NCBI GenBank assembly: GCA_035308905.1 | Contig: DATGFS010000032.1 | Coordinates: 62,001 to 126,000, forward strand | Length of the DNA: 64,000 nt | Source of the DNA: a bacterium | Lineage (GTDB): Bacteria; Sysuimicrobiota; Sysuimicrobiia; Sysuimicrobiales; Segetimicrobiaceae | Direction of reading: 5' to 3' | In this document: piece by piece, positions 17,542 through 25,379 of the stretch | How positions within the stretch are numbered: the first letter of the stretch is position 1 | How the letters are laid out: every line of letters starts with the position of its first letter | Notes under the pieces: model-generated | What the model saw: the letters and a program-made list of their open reading frames with translations, nothing else | Told to the model about the DNA's origin: nothing | The model's database searches: none | Position numbers and translations under genes: made by a program

Positions 17542-18368
17542 CGCGCACGGCCGCCCGGCGCCGCCGCGCCGGTGCCGAGATAGGGATCGACCGTCCGGAA
17601 CCACTTCAGGAACCCCGCGCAGGCCTGCACCGCGTGCTCGAGAAGCTGCCGGCCGCGTTCGGCGCTGCCGAGCCTGGGATCCGAGAGGCTGCCGGTCGGC
17701 GGCGTGACGTCTTCCATGTCGAGCGGCACCGCGGCGCGGACGCCGTCGACCTTGATCGCACCGAGGCCGTCGGTGGGCACGCCGAAGACCTTCTGCCTGC
17801 CGAAGGCGCCCGCCCGGTGCAGCTGCACGCGCTCCGGCCGCAGGTACATCATGAGCGATCCGATCGGCTCGCCGCCGTGCCCGAGCTCGACCTTGCCGCC
17901 GTAGACGCGCTCGATCAAATCCGGCGCCTGAATGATTTGAAACGGCGCGATCGATGGAATGACGAGCCGGTGGGACCGCCGGTAGCGCCGCGCCACGATT
18001 TCCACGGTGGCTGTGTTGCCGTTGTGGCCGTTCATGATGACGATGCGCGGAAACTTGTGGAGCAGGAGACAGTCGATCGTGTCCGTGAGCACGGCGGCGA
18101 GCGTCTCGGAACGGAGCGTGATCGTGCCCGGATAGTTGCGGAAGTACTCCGAGTAGCCGAACGGCAGCGTCGGCGTGACGACGTCGCCCGAGATCTCCGC
18201 CGCCCGCGCCGCGATCTCATCGACGATGATATAGTCGCCCTCCGGGCAGTGCGGGCCGTGTTCTTCGATAGATCCCAGTGATACGACCGCCGTCACCCCG
18301 CGGGCGATCGCCTCGCGGACCTCTGTCCAGGGCATCTCACCGAGCCTCACGTCTCCACCCCCAACCAT
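17538..18368 (-). CDS. Creatininase family amidohydrolase
   Basis: About 276 residues. Metal-binding and family motifs are GSIEEHGPHCPEGDYIIVDEIA (Glu, His, Asp), FPRIVIMNGHNGNTATV (His) and ELGHGGEPIGS (Glu). The family includes creatininase, Fe(II)-dependent formamide hydrolases and mycofactocin-type peptidases, so the substrate is an amide that cannot be named. The start is uncertain: ATG 18368 has GGAGG only two bases before it, and GTG 18350 gives the more typical VRLGEMPW beginning. It is divergent from the GntR gene and probably controlled by the direct repeats between them. Confidence 0.8.
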   Translation of the reverse strand: MVGGGDVRLGEMPWTEVREAIARGVTAVVSLGSIEEHGPHCPEGDYIIVDEIAARAAEISGDVVTPTLPFGYSEYFRNYPGTITLRSETLAAVLTDTIDCLLLHKFPRIVIMNGHNGNTATVEIVARRYRRSHRLVIPSIAPFQIIQAPDLIERVYGGKVELGHGGEPIGSLMMYLRPERVQLHRAGAFGRQKVFGVPTDGLGAIKVDGVRAAVPLDMEDVTPPTGSLSDPRLGSAERGRQLLEHAVQACAGFLKWFRTVDPYLGTGAAAPGGRAR

Positions 18369-18418
18369 TTCCTCCCGCGGCCGAGCGCGCGTCTCTGGAC
18401 AGAGGACCTTCGATAGAT

Positions 18419-18451
18419 ATGTCAAATATCCTAGGTCACATGTCAAATATC
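18419..18451. promoter_or_regulatory. Two 12-bp direct repeats, putative GntR operator
   Basis: ATGTCAAATATC occurs at 18419-18430 and again at 18440-18451, start to start 21 bases, two turns of the helix. Each copy sits inside a partly symmetric GATAT/ATATC context. On the minus strand each copy contains a TTGACA -35-like hexamer, so binding would block transcription of the creatininase gene. The location between a GntR regulator and a divergent operon is the usual place for its operator. Confidence 0.6.
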
Positions 18452-18469
18452 TCTCCTCGGAAATAGTCA

Positions 18470-19183
18470 ATGAGCCCACTCGGTCCTGTTCCGGTAAAGC
18501 GCCTCGGCGATACCGTCTACGAGACCCTGGCCGAGGCGATCGCGTCCGGCCAACTGTCCGAGGGCGCAAAGCTCTTCGAGGACGAGATCGCCAGGCAGAT
18601 GGGCGTGAGTAGGACGCCGGTGCGGGAAGCGTTCCGCCAACTGGCCAAGACAGGCCTCGTCGACGCCGACCTGTACCGCACCCCGGTGGTGCGGCGGCTC
18701 ACCCGGCAGGACATCGACGAAATCTACGAACTCCGCGAAGCGCTCGAGCCGCTCGCGCTGCGACTGGCGCTGCGCAACCCGGATGCGTCGTGGCTCGATG
18801 ACCTCGACGCGAAACAGCGCGCGATCGAAGAGCAGAGTGCTCAAGGCGCGGTCGACGTGACCGCGTCCGTGCACTACAACGAAGTGTTCCACCGCGCGTT
18901 CGTGACGGCCAGCCGTCACGAACGGCTCGCCAACATCATGGATCCGCTGTGGATCCAGGTGCTCCGGCTGTCGTTCCTCTCGCACCAGCTCGAGCGTCTT
19001 CCCGCCGGGCGGCTGCCGCGGGCGATGGTCGAACACCGCGCGATCCTCGACGCGGCCCGCACCGGCGACGGCGAGCGCGGCGAGACGCTGCTGCGGCGGC
19101 ACGTCCGCCGCGGACACGACGATCTCGTTGCGTCGCTGTTCTCATCGGAACACTCTGCGCCCGGCAAAGGAGGCACGTCATGA
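18470..19183 (+). CDS. GntR-family regulator, FadR/FCD subgroup
   Basis: A 237-residue regulator. The winged helix-turn-helix lies at about 12-75 (LFEDEIARQMGVSRTPVREAFRQLAKTGLV), followed by the all-helical FCD ligand domain. Likely metal or ligand residues are the histidines in NEVFHRAFV, VEHRAILDA and LRRHVRRGHDD. FCD regulators respond to carboxylic acids or amino acids. The gene is divergent from creatininase-M55 and its last four bases overlap the RraA-like gene (ATGA), so it heads the plus-strand operon reaching to 31419 and probably controls both directions. Confidence 0.88.
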   Translation: MSPLGPVPVKRLGDTVYETLAEAIASGQLSEGAKLFEDEIARQMGVSRTPVREAFRQLAKTGLVDADLYRTPVVRRLTRQDIDEIYELREALEPLALRLALRNPDASWLDDLDAKQRAIEEQSAQGAVDVTASVHYNEVFHRAFVTASRHERLANIMDPLWIQVLRLSFLSHQLERLPAGRLPRAMVEHRAILDAARTGDGERGETLLRRHVRRGHDDLVASLFSSEHSAPGKGGTS

Positions 19184-19980
19184 GTACGATCAATCCGGCA
19201 GGAGGTCCCTGGGCCTGCGGCGCGGGCCAAAGATGCCCAGACGGGGCAGGAGGCCGCCATGCGGCCGGAGCCGCGGAGGGCGCGCGGGCGCCGCTGCGGC
19301 CCGGCTTCATTCTCGTGCGCGGAGCGCCGCGGATGGACCCGGCGCTCGTCGACGCGTTTCGCGATGTTCCGACGGCGCTCGTCTCGGACGCGCAGGGCCG
19401 GCAGTTGACGCTGCACCACGCGGTGAAGCCGATCTATCAGCCGATGTCCCGGCTGCTCGGCCCCGCGCTGACCGTGAAGGCGCGCCCGGGCGACAACATG
19501 ATGGCGATGAAGGCGATCGAGGAGGCGCGCCCCGGCGACGTGCTCGTGATCTCGAGCGACGGCGAGTCCAACCTCTCCGTCTGGGGCGGCATCATGGCGG
19601 CGATGGCCGTCCGGCGCAAGGTCGCCGGCGTCGTGACGGACGGGCTCGTGCGCGACGTGGCGCAGATTCGCAAGACCGGGCTGCCGGTGTTCGCCACCGG
19701 ATTGACGCCCGCGGCGCCGACCAAGGACGGGCCGGGGCAGCTCAATACGGTCATCGCCTGCGGCAACGTCATTGTGCATCCCGGCGACATCGTGATCGGC
19801 GACGAAGACGGCGTCGTGATCGTCCCGCGCGCGGAGGCGGCGTCGGTGCTGGAGATGGTGCGCGGCCGCCAGGCGCGCGAGCAGATGTGGCTCGAGCATA
19901 TCGGCCGCGACGACTTCAGCCCGCTGGTCAATACCGACGAGGATTTCCGGGCGCGCGGCTGCCGCATCGTGTCGTCGTAG
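19180..19980 (+). CDS. RraA-like/HMG-aldolase family protein with N-terminal extension
   Basis: A 266-residue protein. The core from about residue 45 shows the RraA fold shared by 4-hydroxy-4-methyl-2-oxoglutarate aldolase and the RNase E inhibitor: TALVSDAQGR, GPALTVKARPGDNMMAM, the strand VLVISSDG, then WGGIMAAMAVRRKVAGVVTDGLVRDVAQI, where the Arg-Asp pair is the divalent metal and oxaloacetate/HMG site of the aldolases. Aldolase or decarboxylase activity is more likely than RNase regulation in this catabolic setting. The first 45 residues are glycine/alanine rich with two cysteines and are not part of the family. A strong AAAGGAGG precedes the ATG. Confidence 0.75.
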   Translation: MSTINPAGGPWACGAGQRCPDGAGGRHAAGAAEGARAPLRPGFILVRGAPRMDPALVDAFRDVPTALVSDAQGRQLTLHHAVKPIYQPMSRLLGPALTVKARPGDNMMAMKAIEEARPGDVLVISSDGESNLSVWGGIMAAMAVRRKVAGVVTDGLVRDVAQIRKTGLPVFATGLTPAAPTKDGPGQLNTVIACGNVIVHPGDIVIGDEDGVVIVPRAEAASVLEMVRGRQAREQMWLEHIGRDDFSPLVNTDEDFRARGCRIVSS

Positions 19981-19991
19981 GGAGCGGGGCG

Positions 19992-21353
19992 ATGACGAGC
20001 GACGCACTCCGTGCCGCCGACCGCGACCTGATCGGCGACGTTTGGACGAGCGACGAAGCCTGGGCGCACTGCGAGGCGCTGGTCGACCGATTCCCGCGGC
20101 GGTACGCGGGACATGCCGACGAGGCCGGCGCCCGCGACTACCTGCTCGACGCGCTCGCGCGCTACGGCGTCCCGGCCCGCGCCGAGCCGTTTCCGTGCGG
20201 TCATTGGACGCCGGGGCCGGCGGAGCTCGAACTGCACGCGCCGCAGCGCCGCACGATCTCCGGCGTCAATCTCCCGATGAACGTGAACGCCGAGGTCACG
20301 GCGGACGTCGTATTCGTCGACGAGGGCACGCCCGCGCAGTACGCGGCGTACGCCGACCGCGTGCGGGATCAGCTGGTGATGGTGACGAGCCGCTGTCCCG
20401 CCTATTCGCACCGGCCCCGCACCTGCCGCAGGGAGAAATACCTCCGCGCCGTCGACGCGGGCGCGCGCGGCTTCCTCTACATGCGGCACGAGGGGGGACT
20501 TCTGCCGGAGACCTACAGCCTCAGCGCCGACGGACCGCCGCCGATCCCCGGCCTCAGCCTGACCCGGGAAGCGGGATCCGAGATCCTCCGGCTCTTGCGG
20601 CAGGGTCCGGTACGCGCGACGCTGCGGACGGCCGGCGCGGTCTCGCCGGGGACCTCCTGGAACGTCGTGGGCGACATGCCGGGCCGGCGCCGCCCGGAAC
20701 GGGTGATCCTGGTCGGCGCGCACTACGACACGCTGGTGGGATGCCCGGGCGCCATCGACGACGCGTCGGGCGCGGCGGTGCTGCTGGAAGTGGCCCGTGC
20801 GCTCTCGAAGCACGCGCCGCTCCTCGGCACGACCGTCCGGTTCGCGTTCTTCGGGCTCGAGGAGGGCGGGCTGCAGGGCGCGTACGCCTACACGGACGCG
20901 CACGCCGGCGATCTCGGCGCCGTGGATTTCATGCTCAACCTCGACGGGGCCGGCTTCGGTGATCCCCACAAGGGCATCGGCCTTCAGGGATGGCCGGAGC
21001 TCATTCCGTTCTTCCGAGGTCTCGGCCGCGAGATGCGCGAGGACTTCCCGGTCGACGTCTGGGTCACGCCCAATTCCGACATGCACCCGTTTCTGCTGCG
21101 CGGCGTGCCCTGCGCGTGGCTGTTCGATCTCGGCATGTCGCTGGCGAATCTCGGATGGCCGCACACGGCGGCGGACTCGCTCGACAAGGTCTCCCGCCGC
21201 TCGCTCCGCACCGTGGCGCTGCTTGTCGCGCGCCTGCTGTTGTATATGGACAATGAGGACTGGCCGGGACGGCACGCGCGGCCCGAGGAGGTCGCCGCGT
21301 GGCTGTCGGAATGGAACCTCGAGCCGCGGACGAAGAGGAGGATGCCGGTATGA
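19992..21353 (+). CDS. M28 family zinc aminopeptidase (canonical active site)
   Basis: A 453-residue M28 peptidase. All usual motifs are present: ILVGAHYDTLVGCPGAIDDASGAA (His and Asp ligands), FFGLEEGGLQGA (catalytic and metal Glu pair), FMLNLDGAG (Asp) and GWPHTAADSLDKV (last His). No signal peptide is visible, so it likely acts in the cytoplasm on imported peptides. It lies between the RraA-like gene and binding protein 3, whose ATG overlaps its stop. It is the useful comparison for the two M28 paralogues at 38602 and 40428 that lack the Glu pair. Confidence 0.88.
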   Translation: MTSDALRAADRDLIGDVWTSDEAWAHCEALVDRFPRRYAGHADEAGARDYLLDALARYGVPARAEPFPCGHWTPGPAELELHAPQRRTISGVNLPMNVNAEVTADVVFVDEGTPAQYAAYADRVRDQLVMVTSRCPAYSHRPRTCRREKYLRAVDAGARGFLYMRHEGGLLPETYSLSADGPPPIPGLSLTREAGSEILRLLRQGPVRATLRTAGAVSPGTSWNVVGDMPGRRRPERVILVGAHYDTLVGCPGAIDDASGAAVLLEVARALSKHAPLLGTTVRFAFFGLEEGGLQGAYAYTDAHAGDLGAVDFMLNLDGAGFGDPHKGIGLQGWPELIPFFRGLGREMREDFPVDVWVTPNSDMHPFLLRGVPCAWLFDLGMSLANLGWPHTAADSLDKVSRRSLRTVALLVARLLLYMDNEDWPGRHARPEEVAAWLSEWNLEPRTKRRMPV

Positions 21354-22948
21354 CTGGCGCAGGACGGATCACCCGCAGACGGTTGATCGGACAGGCGGCC
21401 GCCGGAGGGCTCGCGCTCGGCGCCGGCAGCCTGCTCGCGCCGTGGCAGCGCCGCGCCCTTGCGGCGGGTCTATCACCGGTCGTCGTCATGCAGGGTGTCG
21501 ACCCCGAGACGCTCGATCCGCAGTTCGGCGAGTCGGGCATCATGGCGAACGTGCTCAGCAACGTGGTCGAGGGGCTGACCGCCTACGACCGCAACATGAA
21601 CGTCGTGCCGTTCCTCGCCGAGTCGCTGCGCGTGCTCGACGACAAGGTGACCTGGCGGGCCGTCCTGCGCGACGGCATCAAGTTCTCCAACGGCCGGCCG
21701 TTCAACGCGGAGGCCGTCAAATTCACCGTGGACCGGACGCTCGATCCCAAGATGCGCGCGCAGGGCCTCAACGATCCGTTTCCGTCGCGCTCCGGTGTCA
21801 CGCGGGTCAACATCGTCAACGCGAAGACGGTCGACATCGTGCTGCACGAGCCGAACGTGATCTTTCCGGTGTTCCTGTACTTTCTCTACATGCTGGAGCC
21901 CAACTACTACTCGTCCACGCCGCCGCAGCGCACGGCGGTGGCGCCGGTGGGAACGGGCCCGTGGACCGTGACCGAGTGGGTGAAGGGCGACCACCTGACG
22001 ATGGTCGCCAACAACGGATACTGGCGGGGGGCCCCGCACGTCAAGGAGTACCGCTGGCGTCCGGTGCCGGAAAAGGCGACGCGGCTCAACAGCCTGATCC
22101 GCGGCGAGGGCGACATCGCGACCCACCTGGATCCGGACGACATCCCGATCCTCCAGCGGGTGGACCGCCTGCGGGTCTCGACGGCGCCGGGCAGCCGGCG
22201 CGTGCACATCGGTTTCCCGTGCGACGTCGCGCGCTACCACGACCGCCGGGTGCGCTATGCGCTGTCGTACGCGGTCGACTACAACGGCCTCGCAAAAGGG
22301 CTGCTCGGGCAGCTGGGACCCAAGCCGGTCTCCACCGTGCTGGTGGCCGCCGACGTGTGGCGCAACCCGGCGCTGCATCCCTTCGAGTACAACCCCCAGA
22401 AGGCGAAGGCGCTCCTCGCGGAGGCCAAGTTCCCGATGAACGAGCCGGTGCGGATCTACGTGCCGGTCGGCCGGTACCTTAAGGGCGAGGACGCCGCCCG
22501 CGCGGTGGCCGGCTATCTCCGCCAGGTCGGCCTCAAGGCCGATGCGGCGCCGCTCGACTGGTCGGTGTACACGGACAAGATGCGCAGCCCGAAGGGCATG
22601 GACGATCTGTACCTGCTCGGCCTCGGCTCCCGGTTCAACGGCCCCGAGGATCTGAGCATCGTGACCACCGGGCAGATCTGGGACCAGACGAAGTGGGTGA
22701 CGGCCACCGAGAACGGCCCCAAATTCAACGCGCTCTACAAGCAGCTCAGCTCGACGTTCGATCCGGCGAAGCAGAAGAAGCTGGCGTTTCAGATGGAAGC
22801 GCTGTTCGTCGAAGAGGCGGCCTGGATCAACCTGTGGATCGAGCCGGGCGCGTCCGGCGTCAACCGGCGGATCACGTGGGAAGACTCGGGCGGGGGCGAC
22901 CGGCTGGAGTTCTGGCTGCCGGGTGAAGGGGACGTGCGCTACACGTAA
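21350..22948 (+). CDS. Peptide-type ABC transporter substrate-binding protein (SBP family 5), set 3, Tat-exported
   Basis: A 532-residue binding protein. The N-terminus ITRRRLIGQAAAGGLALGAG is a twin-arginine signal followed by a moderately hydrophobic stretch, so it is probably exported folded. The mature part starts VVVMQGVDPETLDPQFGESG, and later has ILRDG-type KFSNGRPFNAEAVKFTVDRT, GTGPWTVTEWVKGDH and VRYALSYAVDYNGLAKG. It overlaps the M28 stop by four bases (ATGA) and is followed by its two permeases. Substrate unknown. Confidence 0.9.
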   Translation: MTGAGRITRRRLIGQAAAGGLALGAGSLLAPWQRRALAAGLSPVVVMQGVDPETLDPQFGESGIMANVLSNVVEGLTAYDRNMNVVPFLAESLRVLDDKVTWRAVLRDGIKFSNGRPFNAEAVKFTVDRTLDPKMRAQGLNDPFPSRSGVTRVNIVNAKTVDIVLHEPNVIFPVFLYFLYMLEPNYYSSTPPQRTAVAPVGTGPWTVTEWVKGDHLTMVANNGYWRGAPHVKEYRWRPVPEKATRLNSLIRGEGDIATHLDPDDIPILQRVDRLRVSTAPGSRRVHIGFPCDVARYHDRRVRYALSYAVDYNGLAKGLLGQLGPKPVSTVLVAADVWRNPALHPFEYNPQKAKALLAEAKFPMNEPVRIYVPVGRYLKGEDAARAVAGYLRQVGLKADAAPLDWSVYTDKMRSPKGMDDLYLLGLGSRFNGPEDLSIVTTGQIWDQTKWVTATENGPKFNALYKQLSSTFDPAKQKKLAFQMEALFVEEAAWINLWIEPGASGVNRRITWEDSGGGDRLEFWLPGEGDVRYT

Positions 22949-22953
22949 TCCCG

Positions 22954-23871
22954 ATGACCACGTACGTCGCCCGGCGCATCGCCCAGACCGTGGTCGTCGT
23001 GCTCGGCGTCTCCGTGCTGTCCTTTGGGATGATGTTTCTCACCGGCGATCCGACGATGGTGATGGCCGGCGAGAACTGGACCCGGCAGCAGGTCGACGAG
23101 TTCCGCCACCAGATGGGGTTCGACCGGCCGTGGCTGGAGCAGTACGAGACGTTCGTGACGCACGCGGTCCGCGGCGACTTCGGCATCTCGATCCGCCAGC
23201 AGCAGCCGGTGTTCCAGTTGATCGTCCAGCGGATCCCGGCGACGCTGGAATTGGCCGGGTCCGCGATGGCGATCACCGTCGGCGTCGGCATCCCGCTCGG
23301 GATGCAGGCGGCGATGCACCGCAACACCGCCCTCGACCGGGGCGCCATGGGCCTGGCATTGCTCGGACAGTCGATGCCGGTGTTCTGGCTCGGCCTGCTG
23401 CTCGTGCTCGTGTTCTCGGTGTGGCTGGGATGGTTTCCGGTGGCCGGGCGCGGGGGCCTCGCCCACCTCGTGCTGCCCGGTCTGACGCTGGGACTCTTCT
23501 CGCTCGCCTACACGGCGCGGATCACGCGGTCGGCGATGCTCGACGTCCTGTTCACGGACTACCTCCGGACGGCCCGAAGCAAAGGTCTTGCCGAACGGCG
23601 GGTGCTCGTGCGCCACGCTCTGCGCAACGCGCTCGTGCCCATCATCACCGTGCTCGGGCTGCAGTTCGGCGGGCTGCTCGGCGGGGCGGTGATTACGGAG
23701 ACGATCTTCGCCTGGCCCGGCGTCGGGCGCCTCGTCCTCCAGGCGATCCAGGGTAAGGATCTTCCGCTCGTCCAGGCCGCGGTGTTTCTCCTGGCGGTCA
23801 TGTTCGTCACCCTCAACCTCTGCGTCGACCTGCTGTACGTGTGGGTCGACCCCCGCGTGCGGTTCGCGTGA
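22954..23871 (+). CDS. Oligopeptide-type ABC permease, DppB-like, set 3
   Basis: A 305-residue inner-membrane permease starting five bases after the binding protein. It has the MTTYVARRIAQTVVVVLGV start, LTGDPTMVMAGENW, the VRGDFGISIRQQQPV periplasmic signature, the EAA loop DYLRTARSKGLAERRVLVRHALRN and the closing VWVDPRVRFA. Its stop overlaps the GTG of the DppC-like partner. Confidence 0.92.
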   Translation: MTTYVARRIAQTVVVVLGVSVLSFGMMFLTGDPTMVMAGENWTRQQVDEFRHQMGFDRPWLEQYETFVTHAVRGDFGISIRQQQPVFQLIVQRIPATLELAGSAMAITVGVGIPLGMQAAMHRNTALDRGAMGLALLGQSMPVFWLGLLLVLVFSVWLGWFPVAGRGGLAHLVLPGLTLGLFSLAYTARITRSAMLDVLFTDYLRTARSKGLAERRVLVRHALRNALVPIITVLGLQFGGLLGGAVITETIFAWPGVGRLVLQAIQGKDLPLVQAAVFLLAVMFVTLNLCVDLLYVWVDPRVRFA

Positions 23872-24698
23872 ACGGCCGCGTCCCGCCGTCCGTCCTCGCG
23901 GCGCTCGCCGTCCTGTGCCTTCTGGCCGCCACCGCGGTGTTCGCCGGCCAGCTGTCGCGGTACGATCCCGGGGCGGTCTCGCTCGGGGACCGGCTCACGC
24001 CCCCGGTGTTGTTCGGCGGCACGTGGCAGCACCCGCTCGGCACCGACACGCTGGGCGAAGACGTCCTCAGCCGCGTGATCTACGGAGGACGGATCTCGCT
24101 CATCGTCGGTCTCTGCGCGGTCGCGATTTCCGGAACGATCGGCGTCGGCCTCGGGACGGTCGCGGGATACCTCGGGGGCGCCGTCGACGACGTCATCATG
24201 CGGGTGGCCGAGATTCAGCTCGCGTTTCCTTCCATTCTCCTGTACGTCAGCATCATGGCCGTGCTGGGACCGGGGCTCGCGAAGATCATCCTGGTCATCG
24301 GCATTGTGAGCTGGGTCGCCTACGCCCGGATCGAGCGCGGCGTCGTCCTCGGGCTCAAGGAGCGCGAGTTTATCGAGGCGGCCCGCGCGATGGGCGCGCC
24401 GGCGTGGGCGATCATCCGGCGGCACATTCTGCCCAACACCCTCGGCCCGATGATCGTTGTCGGAAGCTTCACGCTCGCCGGCGCGATCGTCACGGAGGCT
24501 TCGCTGAGCTTCCTGGGCCTCGGCGTGCCGCCGGCGGTGCCGTCGTGGGGACGCATGCTCGCCGACGGGCGGGACTACCTCGAGCGCGGCTGGTGGATCG
24601 CGACGGCGCCCGGGGTCGCGATCATGCTCGTCGTGCTGGCCGTCAACATTACCGGGGACTGGCTGCGTGACGTCTTGGACCCGCGCCTGCGGATGTAA
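23868..24698 (+). CDS. Oligopeptide-type ABC permease, DppC-like, set 3
   Basis: A 276-residue permease; the GTG at 23868 overlaps the DppB stop (GTGA) and gives a start directly before the first helix. An upstream in-frame GTG at 23841 would add nine residues inside the partner gene and is less likely. Landmarks: HPLGTDTLGEDVLSRVIYGGRISL, EAA loop REFIEAARAMGAPAWAIIRRHILPN, LSFLGLGVPPAVPSWG and GDWLRDVLDPRLRM. Confidence 0.9.
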   Translation: MNGRVPPSVLAALAVLCLLAATAVFAGQLSRYDPGAVSLGDRLTPPVLFGGTWQHPLGTDTLGEDVLSRVIYGGRISLIVGLCAVAISGTIGVGLGTVAGYLGGAVDDVIMRVAEIQLAFPSILLYVSIMAVLGPGLAKIILVIGIVSWVAYARIERGVVLGLKEREFIEAARAMGAPAWAIIRRHILPNTLGPMIVVGSFTLAGAIVTEASLSFLGLGVPPAVPSWGRMLADGRDYLERGWWIATAPGVAIMLVVLAVNITGDWLRDVLDPRLRM

Positions 24699-24716
24699 CG
24701 AGGAGGGGGAGACCGC

Positions 24717-25379
24717 ATGAACGACATCGCGACACTCTACGCACCGGGCGGGGAGCTCGGCGAGGCGCTGGCGATTCTGGCCAAGGCGTCGCCGGCGTGG
24801 GTCAGCGACGCGCAGAGCACGATGAACACGATGGATCCCGGCATCAAGCCGGTATGGCCCGGCGCGCGGGTCGTGGGCCCGGTGTTTACGGCGCGGTGCC
24901 TGCCGGAGAGCATCATCACGGTTCATAAGGCGCTGCTCGAGGCGCCGAAGGGCGCGGTGATCGTGGCCGACGGCGGCGGCACGCACACCGGCGCGCTGTT
25001 CGGGGAGCTGATGGCGACGGAGGCGCGCAATCGCGGCATCGTCGGGCTCATCGTCGACGGCGCGGTGCGCGACACAGAAGCGCTCGAAGCGCTCAAGTTC
25101 CCGGTGTTCGCGCGCGCCGTCACGCCGCGCGTCGGCTCGAACCGGCGGCTGGGGACCACGCAGGAGGCGGTCGTCTGCGGCGGCGTGCCGGTCCACCCCG
25201 GCGACGTCGTCCTCGCCGCGCACGACGGCGTCGTGGTGGTGCCGCGGGCGCGGCTCGCCGCGGCCGTCGCGGCCGTGCAGGCGATCGAGAAGAAGGAGGC
25301 CGACCTGCGGGCCCGGATGGGCCGCGGGGAAGGGCTCGCCGAGATGATCGGCATGCTGCCGATCATCTATCCGAAATGA
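24717..25379 (+). CDS. RraA-like/HMG-aldolase family protein, second copy
   Basis: A 220-residue protein of normal length for the family, without the N-terminal extension of the first copy. It has WVSDAQSTMNTM, GPVFTARCLPESI, GAVIVADGGG and GIVGLIVDGAVRDTEALEALKFPVFARAV, with the Arg-Asp metal/substrate pair, and PVHPGDVVLAAHDGVVVVPR near the end. Aldolase or oxaloacetate decarboxylase-type chemistry is likely. A strong GAGGAGGGGG site precedes the ATG, and its stop overlaps the start of the GGT-like gene. Confidence 0.8.
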   Translation: MNDIATLYAPGGELGEALAILAKASPAWVSDAQSTMNTMDPGIKPVWPGARVVGPVFTARCLPESIITVHKALLEAPKGAVIVADGGGTHTGALFGELMATEARNRGIVGLIVDGAVRDTEALEALKFPVFARAVTPRVGSNRRLGTTQEAVVCGGVPVHPGDVVLAAHDGVVVVPRARLAAAVAAVQAIEKKEADLRARMGRGEGLAEMIGMLPIIYPK

